A DNA stretch of 9,971 bases from Candidatus Curtissbacteria bacterium RIFCSPLOWO2_01_FULL_37_9. GTDB taxonomy: Bacteria > Patescibacteriota > Microgenomatia > Curtissbacterales > GWA2-41-24. The position numbers were made by a program, and so were the translations under genes. Shown here piece after piece: positions 1 through 6,068 of the stretch; the first letter of the stretch is position 1; every line of letters starts with the position of its first letter. Under the pieces are notes generated by a model. The model searched no databases. It was not told where the DNA came from and was given only the letters and a program-made list of their open reading frames with translations. The stretch lies in contig MFBN01000014.1 in assembly GCA_001776425.1 (NCBI GenBank), forward strand, positions 1,596 to 11,566. The letters are read 5' to 3'.

Positions 1-2
1 CT

Positions 3-338
3 CTTGAGTCTTATGCCAAATTAATTGTGGATACTTCTGATAAATACGATATAGATTATCGCTTAATACCGGCAATAGCTATGAAAGAAAGCGGGGCTGG
101 TATAGCTGCAAGGTCTGAAAGTTATAATGCCTGGGGATTTGAAAACGGTCGAACAAATTTCGAATCATGGGAACAGTCAATCGAAATTGTGGCAAAAACC
201 TTAAGAGAAAAATATTTCGACAGAGGACTAGATTCACCGGAAGAAATAATGGCTGTATATGCTCCACCGCAATTGTATACCGGTGGAAAATGGGCAAAAG
301 ATATTAATTTCTTCTTTTCACAAATGCAGGCGCTTTAA
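3..338 (+). CDS. Glucosaminidase/lysozyme-like domain protein, C-terminal end (5' truncated by window)
   Basis: The reading frame is already open at base 3 and ends with TAA at 336-338, so this is the last ~111 codons of a longer gene. The GTG at 27 lies inside the domain and is unlikely to be the real start. The fragment resembles the glucosaminidase (endo-beta-N-acetylglucosaminidase/lysozyme-like) domain common at the C-terminus of CPR surface proteins: an IDYRLIPAIAMKES segment whose Glu (codon 87-89) is the likely catalytic acid, a YNAWGF segment, an F.SWEQSIEIVAKTL helix, and a closing YAPPQ...WAKDINFF stretch. The expected role is peptidoglycan or other glycan cleavage outside the cell, which suits the two peptidoglycan-modifying genes that follow. 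Any signal peptide or other domains lie outside the window. The family assignment rests on motif resemblance; catalytic activity is inferred. Confidence 0.72.
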   Translation, partial: LESYAKLIVDTSDKYDIDYRLIPAIAMKESGAGIAARSESYNAWGFENGRTNFESWEQSIEIVAKTLREKYFDRGLDSPEEIMAVYAPPQLYTGGKWAKDINFFFSQMQAL

Positions 339-351
339 CCTCTCTCAAAAG

Positions 352-380
352 TAGACGCAAAAAAAAATACAGGTTAAAAT
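352..380 (+). promoter_or_regulatory. Predicted promoter of murT (leaderless)
   Basis: TAGACG at 352-357 (4 of 6 matches to TTGACA) is separated by 17 bp from TAAAAT at 375-380. Only six bases (TCTGGG) separate the -10 box from the murT ATG at 387, so a start site at the usual distance falls on or next to the A of the start codon. No Shine-Dalgarno precedes the ATG at a normal distance. Confidence 0.5.
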
Positions 381-386
381 TCTGGG

Positions 387-1769
387 ATGATTGATATAAA
401 ATTATATTTTGCAATTTTAATTGGAAAAATTATCTCTTATACGATTAAAATATTCAGAGGCGGGGCTACAAGCGCACCTGGGCTTTATGCTTTAAAAATT
501 GACCCATTGTTAATTAAAAAACTATCAAAACAATTTAAATACGGCTCTATCCTAATCTCGGGAACAAACGGAAAGACAACAACTTCACGAATCACAGCAG
601 ATATACTTTCATCAAAATATAAAATAATCCATAACCGGCAAGGTTCAAATTTAATACGAGGAATAGCCTCAACATTAATCCAACAATCGTCATTTTGGGG
701 AAAAATTAATAGTAATTTAGGTTTGTGGGAAATTGATGAGGCTGTTTTGCCCGAAGCTGTTTATAACCTTAGGCCAAAATTTATTGCTCTGATGAATTTG
801 TTCCGTGACCAGTTAGACAGATACGGTGAAATTGACCATATCAGAGAAAAATGGATAAAAACGATTAAATCTTTAAAAGAGGATACTCAACTGGTTTTAA
901 ATGTTGATGACCCGGGCATTAGCATACTTGCCCAATATCACAAAGGTAAAAATATCTATTTTGGAATAAATAGCAAAAAAATTAATTTACCTAAAATCCT
1001 ACAGGTTGTGGATGTTAAACATTGTTTAATGTGCGGTTCAAGTTTAATCTACTCAACATTTTTAAGCGCCCATATGGGACATTACAAATGCAGTAAATGC
1101 AATTTTAAAAGAAAAAATCCGGATTTTTTTGCTGAAAATCCGGTATTTAAAACTGATTTTTCAACATCGTTTGATTTATGTAATCAATCTGACCATTTTC
1201 AATTAAATTATTCCCTTCCAGGGCTTTATAATATCTATAACGTATTGGGTTCAATAGCAATCGCAAATATTCTAAAAATAAATTCTCAAACAATAATTAC
1301 AAAAATAAATAATTTCACTGCTGCATTCGGCAGATTCCAAAAAGTTCGAATAAAAGATAAAAAAATAATTATTTTCTTAATTAAAAACCCTGCAGGTGCA
1401 AATGAGGTCATAAGAACTATATCAATAAAAAAAACTATTAATCTATTAATAATTTTGAATGACAAAATTGCAGATGGAAAAGATATTTCTTGGATTTGGG
1501 ATACAAACTGGGAAATGTTATCTACAAAAATAAAGAACATATATTTAGGCGGAACACGGGCATTAGATCTTGCTGTCAGGCTAAAATATTCAAATATTAA
1601 TTTGAGTAATAAAGATATCTATAAAGACATAAATTACTCAATTAACAACTTGATATCATCTTTGAATAATAAAGATACTCTATTGATCCTGCCAACCTAT
1701 ACTGCAATGCTTGAAGTCCAAAAAGCGTTATTTAATGTAGACACAAAAGCAAAATGGCACAACCAGTAA
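387..1769 (+). CDS. murT: Lipid II isoglutaminyl synthase, Mur-ligase-type subunit MurT
   Basis: MurT is the ATP-dependent partner of GatD; together they amidate the alpha-carboxyl of D-Glu in the lipid II stem peptide to D-isoglutamine at the inner face of the membrane. Visible features: the N-terminal GGATSAPGLYALKIDP segment (residues ~25-40) typical of MurT; the Mur ligase P-loop GTNGKTTT at 59-66; a Cys4 zinc ribbon in the central domain (C213-x2-C216 and C235-x2-C238) as described for pneumococcal MurT; and a C-terminal DUF1727 domain with NPAGANEVIR and DISWIWDTNWE (~366-376), the region holding the conserved catalytic-triad Asp of this family. The length of 460 aa is normal. The ATG at 387 is chosen because it precedes the conserved N-terminus and sits 6 nt after a -10 box. 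Its last 16 bases overlap gatD, suggesting coupled translation and a fixed subunit ratio. Confidence 0.93.
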   Translation: MIDIKLYFAILIGKIISYTIKIFRGGATSAPGLYALKIDPLLIKKLSKQFKYGSILISGTNGKTTTSRITADILSSKYKIIHNRQGSNLIRGIASTLIQQSSFWGKINSNLGLWEIDEAVLPEAVYNLRPKFIALMNLFRDQLDRYGEIDHIREKWIKTIKSLKEDTQLVLNVDDPGISILAQYHKGKNIYFGINSKKINLPKILQVVDVKHCLMCGSSLIYSTFLSAHMGHYKCSKCNFKRKNPDFFAENPVFKTDFSTSFDLCNQSDHFQLNYSLPGLYNIYNVLGSIAIANILKINSQTIITKINNFTAAFGRFQKVRIKDKKIIIFLIKNPAGANEVIRTISIKKTINLLIILNDKIADGKDISWIWDTNWEMLSTKIKNIYLGGTRALDLAVRLKYSNINLSNKDIYKDINYSINNLISSLNNKDTLLILPTYTAMLEVQKALFNVDTKAKWHNQ

Positions 1770-2545
1770 TTTTCAATATCTGCCATTTATACCCGGATTT
1801 AATGAATACCTATGGAGATAACGGTAATATTATTACTATAGTAAAAAGATGCCAATGGCGGGGGATAGATGTAAAAATCTCAAACGTTAGCATTGGCCAG
1901 CCACTTTCTGCTTCCGACTTTGACTTTTTCTTTTTTGGCGGCGGTCAGGACAAAACACAAATTATTGTCGGCAAGGACTTAATACAAAAGGCCAAAAAAC
2001 TTATTGCCGCAATTAACAATAAAGCTGTTCTGCTTTCGATTTGCGGCGGTTATCAGCTTCTTCAAAATTACTTCAAAACCAAAGAAGGTGAGATTATAAA
2101 TGGAATCAGCCTTTTTGATGCTTATACTGCGGGTTCAAAGGAACGTATGATCCAAGATTTATTGATAGAAATCGATCCAGAATTACAAAATGAAATTAAA
2201 AACGTCTATCCAGCCATCGAACAATCGAACTGCCTAACTAATCTAATTGGTTTTGAAAACCACTCGGGAAAAACATATCTTGGTAAGAATTCTAAAGCAC
2301 TCGGAAGAGTAATTAAAGGTGCGGGAAATAATAATGAAGATCATACAGAAGGAGCCGTATATAAAAATGCTTTTGGCTGCTATCTTCATGGATCACTCCT
2401 ACCAAAAAATTCCCATTTTGCAGATTATTTAATTTCTAAAGCATTGGAAAGACGATATGGACCCATCAAACTAAAACCTTTGGATGATTCGCTTGAGTGG
2501 AAAGCCCATAACTGGATGGTTGACCGTGTTCGAAATCAAGGCTAA
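1754..2545 (+). CDS. gatD: Lipid II isoglutaminyl synthase, glutamine amidotransferase subunit GatD
   Basis: A class I (triad) glutamine amidotransferase of the CobB/CobQ-like type that supplies ammonia from glutamine to MurT. Visible motifs: N-terminal HLYPDLMNTYGDNGNI (11-26), FFFGGGQD (59-66), the nucleophile-elbow Cys in SICGGYQLLQ (C97), LIGFENHSGKTYLG (164-177) and the catalytic His in GCYLHGSLLPKN (H212). The spacing matches C94/H189 of Staphylococcus aureus GatD except for roughly 20 extra residues between TAGSKERMI (~125-133) and the GFENH motif; the total of 263 aa is correspondingly longer than the ~243 aa S. aureus protein. It overlaps murT by 16 nt and has no clear Shine-Dalgarno, so it probably depends on translation of murT. 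The pairing makes the assignment firm; the role of the inserted segment is unknown. Confidence 0.92.
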   Translation: MAQPVIFNICHLYPDLMNTYGDNGNIITIVKRCQWRGIDVKISNVSIGQPLSASDFDFFFFGGGQDKTQIIVGKDLIQKAKKLIAAINNKAVLLSICGGYQLLQNYFKTKEGEIINGISLFDAYTAGSKERMIQDLLIEIDPELQNEIKNVYPAIEQSNCLTNLIGFENHSGKTYLGKNSKALGRVIKGAGNNNEDHTEGAVYKNAFGCYLHGSLLPKNSHFADYLISKALERRYGPIKLKPLDDSLEWKAHNWMVDRVRNQG

Positions 2546-2549
2546 TTTC

Positions 2550-2558
2550 TGGTAAAAT
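2550..2558 (+). promoter_or_regulatory. Predicted extended -10 promoter element for tRNA-Leu
   Basis: TG-G-TAAAAT, an extended -10 arrangement, lies just after the gatD stop codon. The start site expected about 7 nt downstream would give a 5' leader of ~37 nt ahead of the tRNA. The same GGTAAAATTT string occurs ahead of tRNA-Val. No convincing -35 box is seen (TTCGAA at 2529-2534 is weak). A second candidate, GATAAT at 2572-2577, would give a leader of ~18 nt. Confidence 0.4.
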
Positions 2559-2601
2559 TTGCTTTGATTAGGATAATAAAAGATTCATCCACCTTATTTT
2601 T

Positions 2602-2685
2602 GGGTCGGTGGCGAAATTGGTATACGCGTACGCTTTAGGAGCGTATGGGGTAAAACCCGTGGAGGTTCGAGTCCTCTCCGACCCA
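2602..2685 (+). tRNA. tRNA-Leu, anticodon UAG
   Basis: A class II tRNA of 84 nt can be folded by eye. The acceptor stem GGGTCGG (2602-2608) pairs fully with CCGACCC (2678-2684), with discriminator A2685. The anticodon stem TACGC/GCGTA encloses the loop TTTAGGA, giving anticodon TAG (UAG), which reads CUN leucine codons. A long variable arm (GGGG...ACCC) follows, then a T arm with the standard TTCGAGT loop. The 3' CCA is not encoded (the bases after A2685 are CAA), so a CCA-adding enzyme is needed. It lies between gatD and the hydrolase gene. Confidence 0.95.
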
Positions 2686-2735
2686 CAAAATTTTTGAATG
2701 ATACCACAAGGTATAAAGATATGGATATCCTTTTG

Positions 2736-2741
2736 GATAAT
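2736..2741 (+). promoter_or_regulatory. Predicted -10 box of the MBL-fold hydrolase gene (leaderless)
   Basis: GATAAT (5 of 6 matches to TATAAT) ends five bases before the ATG at 2747, so the expected start site coincides with the start codon. No good -35 hexamer is seen at 16-18 bp, which makes this weaker than the other promoters. The imperfect inverted repeat AAAGATAT-GG-ATATCCTTT (about 2715-2733) lies just upstream; its role is unknown. Confidence 0.35.
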
Positions 2742-2746
2742 ATATT

Positions 2747-3511
2747 ATGAAAATTAATTTTTTAGGTACTTCTGCGGGCTGGCCGCTGCCAAGACTTGGA
2801 TGTACATGCAACGTCTGTACTTCTAAAGACCATAAAGACACAAGAACCAGAACACAGCTTTTAATTAACGACACTATTCTTTTGGATGCAGGACCTGATA
2901 CGTATGAACATTTAATTAAGAAAAATCCCCAAAATATAGAAGCAGTGTTTATTTCTCATCAACATCCCGACCATACCATAGGCCTTTGGGACTTATCTCA
3001 TATTTATAATCAAAAAAACCATCCAGTACTATATGTTACGCTTCCGGTTTTTGACGGAATTAAAAAAACAATTAATGTTTCGTCTAATCTTCTAAAGTTA
3101 AAAATAAAAATTATTAAAGAAAACCAAACAGTCCATTTGGGAAATTGTAAGATTATGTATTTTCCGGTTATTCACGGCAAAACTCCTGCTTACGGAATAA
3201 AAGTTAAGGAATCTAAAATTCTTGCCTACATTCCAGATTTTAATAGAATAATTCCTACAAGCCAAAAGATTATAAAAGATTGTGACATCTTGGCAATTGA
3301 CGGCTCAACTTTGGGTAAAATCGGTCAAAGTCCAAGCCATATATCAATAAACGATGGTATCAAAATTGCCCAAAAGATGCTGGCAAAACAAACTTATTTT
3401 GTACATATCGGCCATAAAACAGGCAGACACGAATTTCTGGAAAATTATTTAAGACGAAATGCCGGTATTAACTTTCATATATCTTACGACGGCAAAGAAT
3501 TAACAGCATAA
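2747..3511 (+). CDS. PhnP-like metallo-beta-lactamase-fold hydrolase
   Basis: A 254-residue metallo-beta-lactamase-fold protein of the Lactamase_B_2/PhnP type. It begins with FLGTSAGWPLPRLG (5-18), followed by a CTCNVC cluster (C19, C21, C24) that corresponds to the structural zinc ligands of E. coli PhnP, then RTRTQLLI, LLDAGPDT and the metal motif HQHPDH (H71, H73, D75, H76). Later likely metal or substrate positions are HGKTPAYGIKV, YIPDFNRI, AIDGS and VHIGHKTGRHE. PhnP itself hydrolyses phosphoribosyl 1,2-cyclic phosphate in phosphonate degradation, but no phn genes are nearby, so the substrate here is open: a cyclic nucleotide, cyclic phosphate or RNA end is possible. It is a single gene between tRNA-Leu and the next promoter. 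The fold and metal site are secure; the substrate is not. Confidence 0.85.
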   Translation: MKINFLGTSAGWPLPRLGCTCNVCTSKDHKDTRTRTQLLINDTILLDAGPDTYEHLIKKNPQNIEAVFISHQHPDHTIGLWDLSHIYNQKNHPVLYVTLPVFDGIKKTINVSSNLLKLKIKIIKENQTVHLGNCKIMYFPVIHGKTPAYGIKVKESKILAYIPDFNRIIPTSQKIIKDCDILAIDGSTLGKIGQSPSHISINDGIKIAQKMLAKQTYFVHIGHKTGRHEFLENYLRRNAGINFHISYDGKELTA

Positions 3512-3534
3512 AAAATTCTGATTTTCCCAATATC

Positions 3535-3564
3535 TTGCGCAATAATCATATTTCAACATAAAAT
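3535..3564 (+). promoter_or_regulatory. Predicted promoter of the 3572-4815 gene pair (leaderless)
   Basis: TAAAAT at 3559-3564 ends seven bases before the ATG at 3572. A weak -35 candidate, TTGCGC (3535-3540), lies 18 bp upstream. With normal geometry transcription begins at or one base before the ATG. No Shine-Dalgarno is present. Confidence 0.42.
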
Positions 3565-3571
3565 ATTGATA

Positions 3572-4387
3572 ATGCCCAAACCTAAGATTCCGCGAATTTT
3601 AACTATCCTATGTATAACACTTGCTTTTTTTCTGGTCCCAATTTATCAAAAATCGAATCTATTCTCACAAAACCAATTTGAAAATGCTAAAAAAGATTAT
3701 GCATTTCATTTTTTAAAATATAATGATCAACGGCAAAAACTTTCTCAGGCTAATTCCTCTTACAATACTTTCAAAACCGTAGCTGCCAAAAATGATCTTT
3801 TTATAGCTACCAGGGATTATTTATTACAAATTAACAATTTATATATCGCTTATATTAATACAGTCATTGAATACTCAAACGAGATTAATTGGTCAAAATT
3901 ATCCGAAAAAAGAGCCCATATTAATCAAAAATTAGAATCCGAAAAACAGTATTTCAGAACGCACCAGCCGAATATACAAAATGTAACAACGCTTGAAGAA
4001 TTACCCCCTTTATCTGATGATCTTAGAAAATATATAGAGGAACAAACTAAGCCTGCAATTTATATGGCATTTATTACCTATGAAATGGCCAATATCCAAT
4101 CTACAGATGAAGAATTTGAGCAGTTATTGGCTCTTGTAAAAACACAGCTGAATCTTAAACTCCAATCAGGCGAAAATACCACCATTTCAAACTGGTTTTC
4201 AGAAATTAATAGCATTCAACAAACATCCAATACATACCTTGATGGGGCAAATGCCAAATTTGAAAATCTAGATGAATCTGTAGTAAATAGGAGAAATCTT
4301 AATGAAATATTACAAGATACTTCAACAACAAAAAATGAACTCAAAAAATCAATTAATCTTTTTGAGGAGGTTTTGCAAATTCTATGA
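3572..4387 (+). CDS. Hypothetical membrane-anchored or secreted helical protein
   Basis: I do not recognise the family. The 271-residue product starts with a short basic tail and one hydrophobic segment (about residues 7-25, ILTILCITLAFFLVPIY) that would act as a signal peptide or uncleaved anchor; there is no lipobox Cys. The rest is hydrophilic, rich in Asn, Gln, Glu and Lys, and looks mostly alpha-helical with possible coiled-coil stretches (QFENAKKDYAFHFL..., NELKKSINLFEEVLQIL). No catalytic motif is apparent. The start is the ATG at 3572, since the alternative TTG at 3566 adds only two residues and lies closer to the -10 box. The stop codon overlaps the next ATG (ATGA), so it is translationally coupled to the bitopic protein that follows, and the two may work together at the cell surface. 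Confidence 0.7.
   Translation: MPKPKIPRILTILCITLAFFLVPIYQKSNLFSQNQFENAKKDYAFHFLKYNDQRQKLSQANSSYNTFKTVAAKNDLFIATRDYLLQINNLYIAYINTVIEYSNEINWSKLSEKRAHINQKLESEKQYFRTHQPNIQNVTTLEELPPLSDDLRKYIEEQTKPAIYMAFITYEMANIQSTDEEFEQLLALVKTQLNLKLQSGENTTISNWFSEINSIQQTSNTYLDGANAKFENLDESVVNRRNLNEILQDTSTTKNELKKSINLFEEVLQIL
4366..4370 (+). promoter_or_regulatory. Shine-Dalgarno of the coupled membrane protein gene
   Basis: GGAGG lies within the end of the upstream gene, 13 nt before the ATG at 4384. The spacing is long, but it shows that internal cistrons here can carry a Shine-Dalgarno whereas the likely first-in-transcript genes do not. Confidence 0.45.
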
Positions 4388-4815
4388 AAGACGAACAACA
4401 GGGATTAATGGAAGAAGAAATATTCAAAGAGGAACAGGAAATTGTTAGTGATATTCCGCCAAAAACCGAATCTAAAATACCTAAAAAGAATTTAAAGCAA
4501 ATTACAATTCATTTTACCGAAATTTTAAAAAAAATAATTTTTTCTGCAAAAAAACCTAAAATGATATCTTTAATTGCAATAGTCTTAATAATTATTGTAA
4601 TTTCACTAGCATTTAATTTACTATCTAAAAGAAATGAGGATTCTATTTTTGATCAACCCAGAAGCGATATAACATTACCCAGTCCTCAAACAAACCTTGA
4701 TCCCGTAATTGCTGAAATCTCCAACAAAACGGAAGAATTCTCTAAAAATATAAATAAAATAGATATTGATTTTAACAAATTAGCCCCGCCAACTATTGAT
4801 TATAACTTGAATTAA
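4384..4815 (+). CDS. Hypothetical bitopic membrane protein
   Basis: No family is recognised. The 143-residue product has an acidic N-terminus (many Glu up to residue ~29), a basic Lys-rich stretch (31-59), one strongly hydrophobic helix (about 60-80, with IAIVLIIIVISLAF) and a hydrophilic C-terminal tail rich in Asn, Pro and Thr. The Lys-rich flank before the helix predicts a cytoplasmic N-terminus and an external tail of ~60 residues. It shares a 4-nt ATGA overlap with the preceding anchored protein and has a GGAGG 13 nt upstream, so both are probably made from one mRNA. The pairing suggests a small envelope module, but nothing in the sequence tells its job. Confidence 0.68.
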   Translation: MKDEQQGLMEEEIFKEEQEIVSDIPPKTESKIPKKNLKQITIHFTEILKKIIFSAKKPKMISLIAIVLIIIVISLAFNLLSKRNEDSIFDQPRSDITLPSPQTNLDPVIAEISNKTEEFSKNINKIDIDFNKLAPPTIDYNLN

Positions 4816-4838
4816 CCAAACTATAGGGTACTTAATCT

Positions 4839-4867
4839 TTGACTTTAGCTTTAAATCAGCGTAAAAT
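4839..4867 (+). promoter_or_regulatory. Predicted promoter of the coiled-coil protein gene (leaderless or nearly so)
   Basis: TTGACT (4839-4844, 5 of 6) is followed after 17 bp by TAAAAT (4862-4867, 5 of 6). The ATG at 4876 comes eight bases after the -10 box, so the transcript would start within ~2 nt of the start codon. This is among the best sigma70-like matches in the window. Confidence 0.65.
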
Positions 4868-4875
4868 ATAAGACA

Positions 4876-5493
4876 ATGAAAATTTCAAAATCTGCAAAAA
4901 ATATTAGCCAGAGTCTGCTTGATCCATTGGAAACACTTAATTCCCAGATGGCTAAGCCGATAATGGAGGAAATAGGCAAACAATTGGGTTTTTCCAATAA
5001 ATCCGAAAGCCTTAAAAGCAATCATAATTTATCACGCGAAATTGCTACAGATGAATTAAAACGTGCTCGCAACGAACTAACTTTAAATCAGAAAAGCGAA
5101 AATGATAATCAAAATTCACAGGAAGCTGCTCAGAAAATTTTTATGAATATACAAGAGTCTTATCAACGGGAAAGAAACAATGTTAATAAACAACAAACAG
5201 AATTCCAGGTTGAAGTAACTGAATTGCAAAATGAAATATCCAAATTAGCCAATGTTGTCCAAGTAAAAACTAAAGCCCATGTTTTGACGAATTCTAAAAA
5301 AATAGGTGTATTAGATATAAAATTGTTACGCTGGATTGTAGAGTTATTAAGGGTAAAAGCGGAAGAATCAAAAAGCGCTAAGGACTTAATTGTCCAAAGA
5401 TCAAATGCCAAACGGGCTACCGGAATGTTGGCATGGGTCAGTGGTAAGCAAATGAAAGTACATGAACAAGGAACTTTGCAGCTTCAAGGCTAA
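4876..5493 (+). CDS. Conserved coiled-coil protein, DUF5660-like (from memory)
   Basis: A 205-residue soluble protein. The first ~60 residues are polar, the middle (about 60-130) is rich in Glu, Gln, Asn and Lys with heptad-like spacing (ESYQRERNNVNKQQTEF...VEVTELQNEISKLANVV), predicting a coiled coil, and the C-terminal part (about 130-205) has a distinctive pattern: KTKAHVLTNSKKIGVLDIKLLRWIV, then KRATGMLAWVSGKQMKVHEQG, ending in TLQLQG. I associate this C-terminal block with a family of uncharacterised proteins common in CPR bacteria (DUF5660), but that is recollection, not a search. There is no signal peptide or membrane segment. It has its own strong promoter and is followed by the tRNA-Val promoter, so it appears monocistronic. 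Function unknown. Confidence 0.72.
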   Translation: MKISKSAKNISQSLLDPLETLNSQMAKPIMEEIGKQLGFSNKSESLKSNHNLSREIATDELKRARNELTLNQKSENDNQNSQEAAQKIFMNIQESYQRERNNVNKQQTEFQVEVTELQNEISKLANVVQVKTKAHVLTNSKKIGVLDIKLLRWIVELLRVKAEESKSAKDLIVQRSNAKRATGMLAWVSGKQMKVHEQGTLQLQG

Positions 5494-5504
5494 TCCTTCG
5501 TCAA

Positions 5505-5534
5505 TTGTCAACGGTTAGGAGTCAATGGTAAAAT
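5505..5534 (+). promoter_or_regulatory. Predicted promoter of tRNA-Val
   Basis: TTGTCA (5505-5510, 5 of 6) is followed after 18 bp by TAAAAT (5529-5534), preceded by TGG as an extended -10. The expected start site (~5541) is only about 2 nt before the mature 5' end of tRNA-Val at 5543, so the tRNA would have almost no 5' leader. Confidence 0.62.
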
Positions 5535-5542
5535 TTTAAGAA

Positions 5543-5616
5543 GGGTTCGTAGCTCAGTTGGTTAGAGCGTCACGTTGACATCGTGGAGGCCACAGGTTCG
5601 ACTCCTGTCGAACCCA
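5543..5616 (+). tRNA. tRNA-Val, anticodon GAC
   Basis: A class I tRNA of 74 nt. The acceptor stem GGGTTCG (5543-5549) pairs with CGAACCC (5609-5615), with discriminator A5616. The D arm GCTC/GAGC is complete. The anticodon stem TCACG/CGTGG encloses loop TTGACAT, giving anticodon GAC, which reads GUC and GUU valine codons. The T arm is ACAGG-TTCGACT-CCTGT. CCA is not encoded. A protein gene starts only 10 nt after its 3' end, so both are probably on one primary transcript and tRNA 3' processing would set the 5' end of the mRNA. Confidence 0.95.
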
Positions 5617-5626
5617 CTAAAATAAT

Positions 5627-6019
5627 ATGCCAAAATCATCGGAAATTAACAGACAATTACCTTTGCCAGAACAACCTGAAATAAAGGATTTTGTACAAAA
5701 TCCCAAAGGGCAACCTATTTATTTCCAATTTAGACGTGGTATAAAAAAACAAATTGTCATTAATACACAATTAATTGGGCTTAGTGAAGAAGAATCACGA
5801 GAAGGGAGACCCGATCCTTTTAAAATAATCAGTACCACAAACGGTAGGGAAATCAAACTTCTCCAAAGCGAAAGGTTAATGGTTTACCTGCATCCAAGTG
5901 TCAGAAAACTTAATATTTTGCCTCCGGATGAACTGATTAAAAACCTTCAAATCTCTCAACGGATCAGAAAACGAAAAACACCCAAAATGCAGGAACAATC
6001 TTTAATTGAAACCTCATAA
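5627..6019 (+). CDS. Hypothetical small soluble protein downstream of tRNA-Val
   Basis: I do not recognise this 130-residue protein. It has a Pro-rich N-terminus (about 1-30, LPLPEQPEIKDF), a central part with beta-strand-like stretches (QPIYFQFRRGIKKQIVINTQLI; FKIISTTNGREIKLLQSERLMVYL) and a strongly basic C-terminal tail (about residues 110-120, RIRKRKTPK), but no signal peptide, membrane helix or metal motif. A basic tail could mean nucleic-acid or ribosome contact, but this is speculation. The ATG at 5627 comes 10 nt after the tRNA-Val 3' end with no Shine-Dalgarno, so the mRNA 5' end is likely produced by tRNA processing. Codon use resembles that of its neighbours. Confidence 0.62.
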   Translation: MPKSSEINRQLPLPEQPEIKDFVQNPKGQPIYFQFRRGIKKQIVINTQLIGLSEEESREGRPDPFKIISTTNGREIKLLQSERLMVYLHPSVRKLNILPPDELIKNLQISQRIRKRKTPKMQEQSLIETS

Positions 6020-6068
6020 ATTTATCCTAGATAAAAAAATTGTATTTTCTCAAAATAAAAGAACTATT

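Noticed and set aside
27..338. GTG 27 as a true start of the first gene
   Set aside because: The frame is open to the window edge and the residues before it continue the helix of the glucosaminidase-like domain; this is a 5' truncation.
2635..2874. Minus-strand open frame across tRNA-Leu
   Set aside because: It runs antisense through the tRNA and the start of the hydrolase gene and resembles no protein; the other minus-strand frames (79-297, 1286-1540, 4216-4398, 5163-5411, 6050-6256, 6286-6486, 6434-6619, 7292-7495, 9027-9287) are likewise shadows of real genes or the terminator.
3566..3571. TTG 3566 as start of the anchored hypothetical protein
   Set aside because: It adds only two residues, lies one base after the TAAAAT box (ahead of the expected transcript start) and is followed by an ATG at 3572.
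6006..6068. TTG 6006 as start of the SpeD-like gene
   Set aside because: It overlaps the preceding gene by 14 nt, adds 21 residues with no counterpart in the family, and has no ribosome binding site; ATG 6069 fits the family N-terminus.
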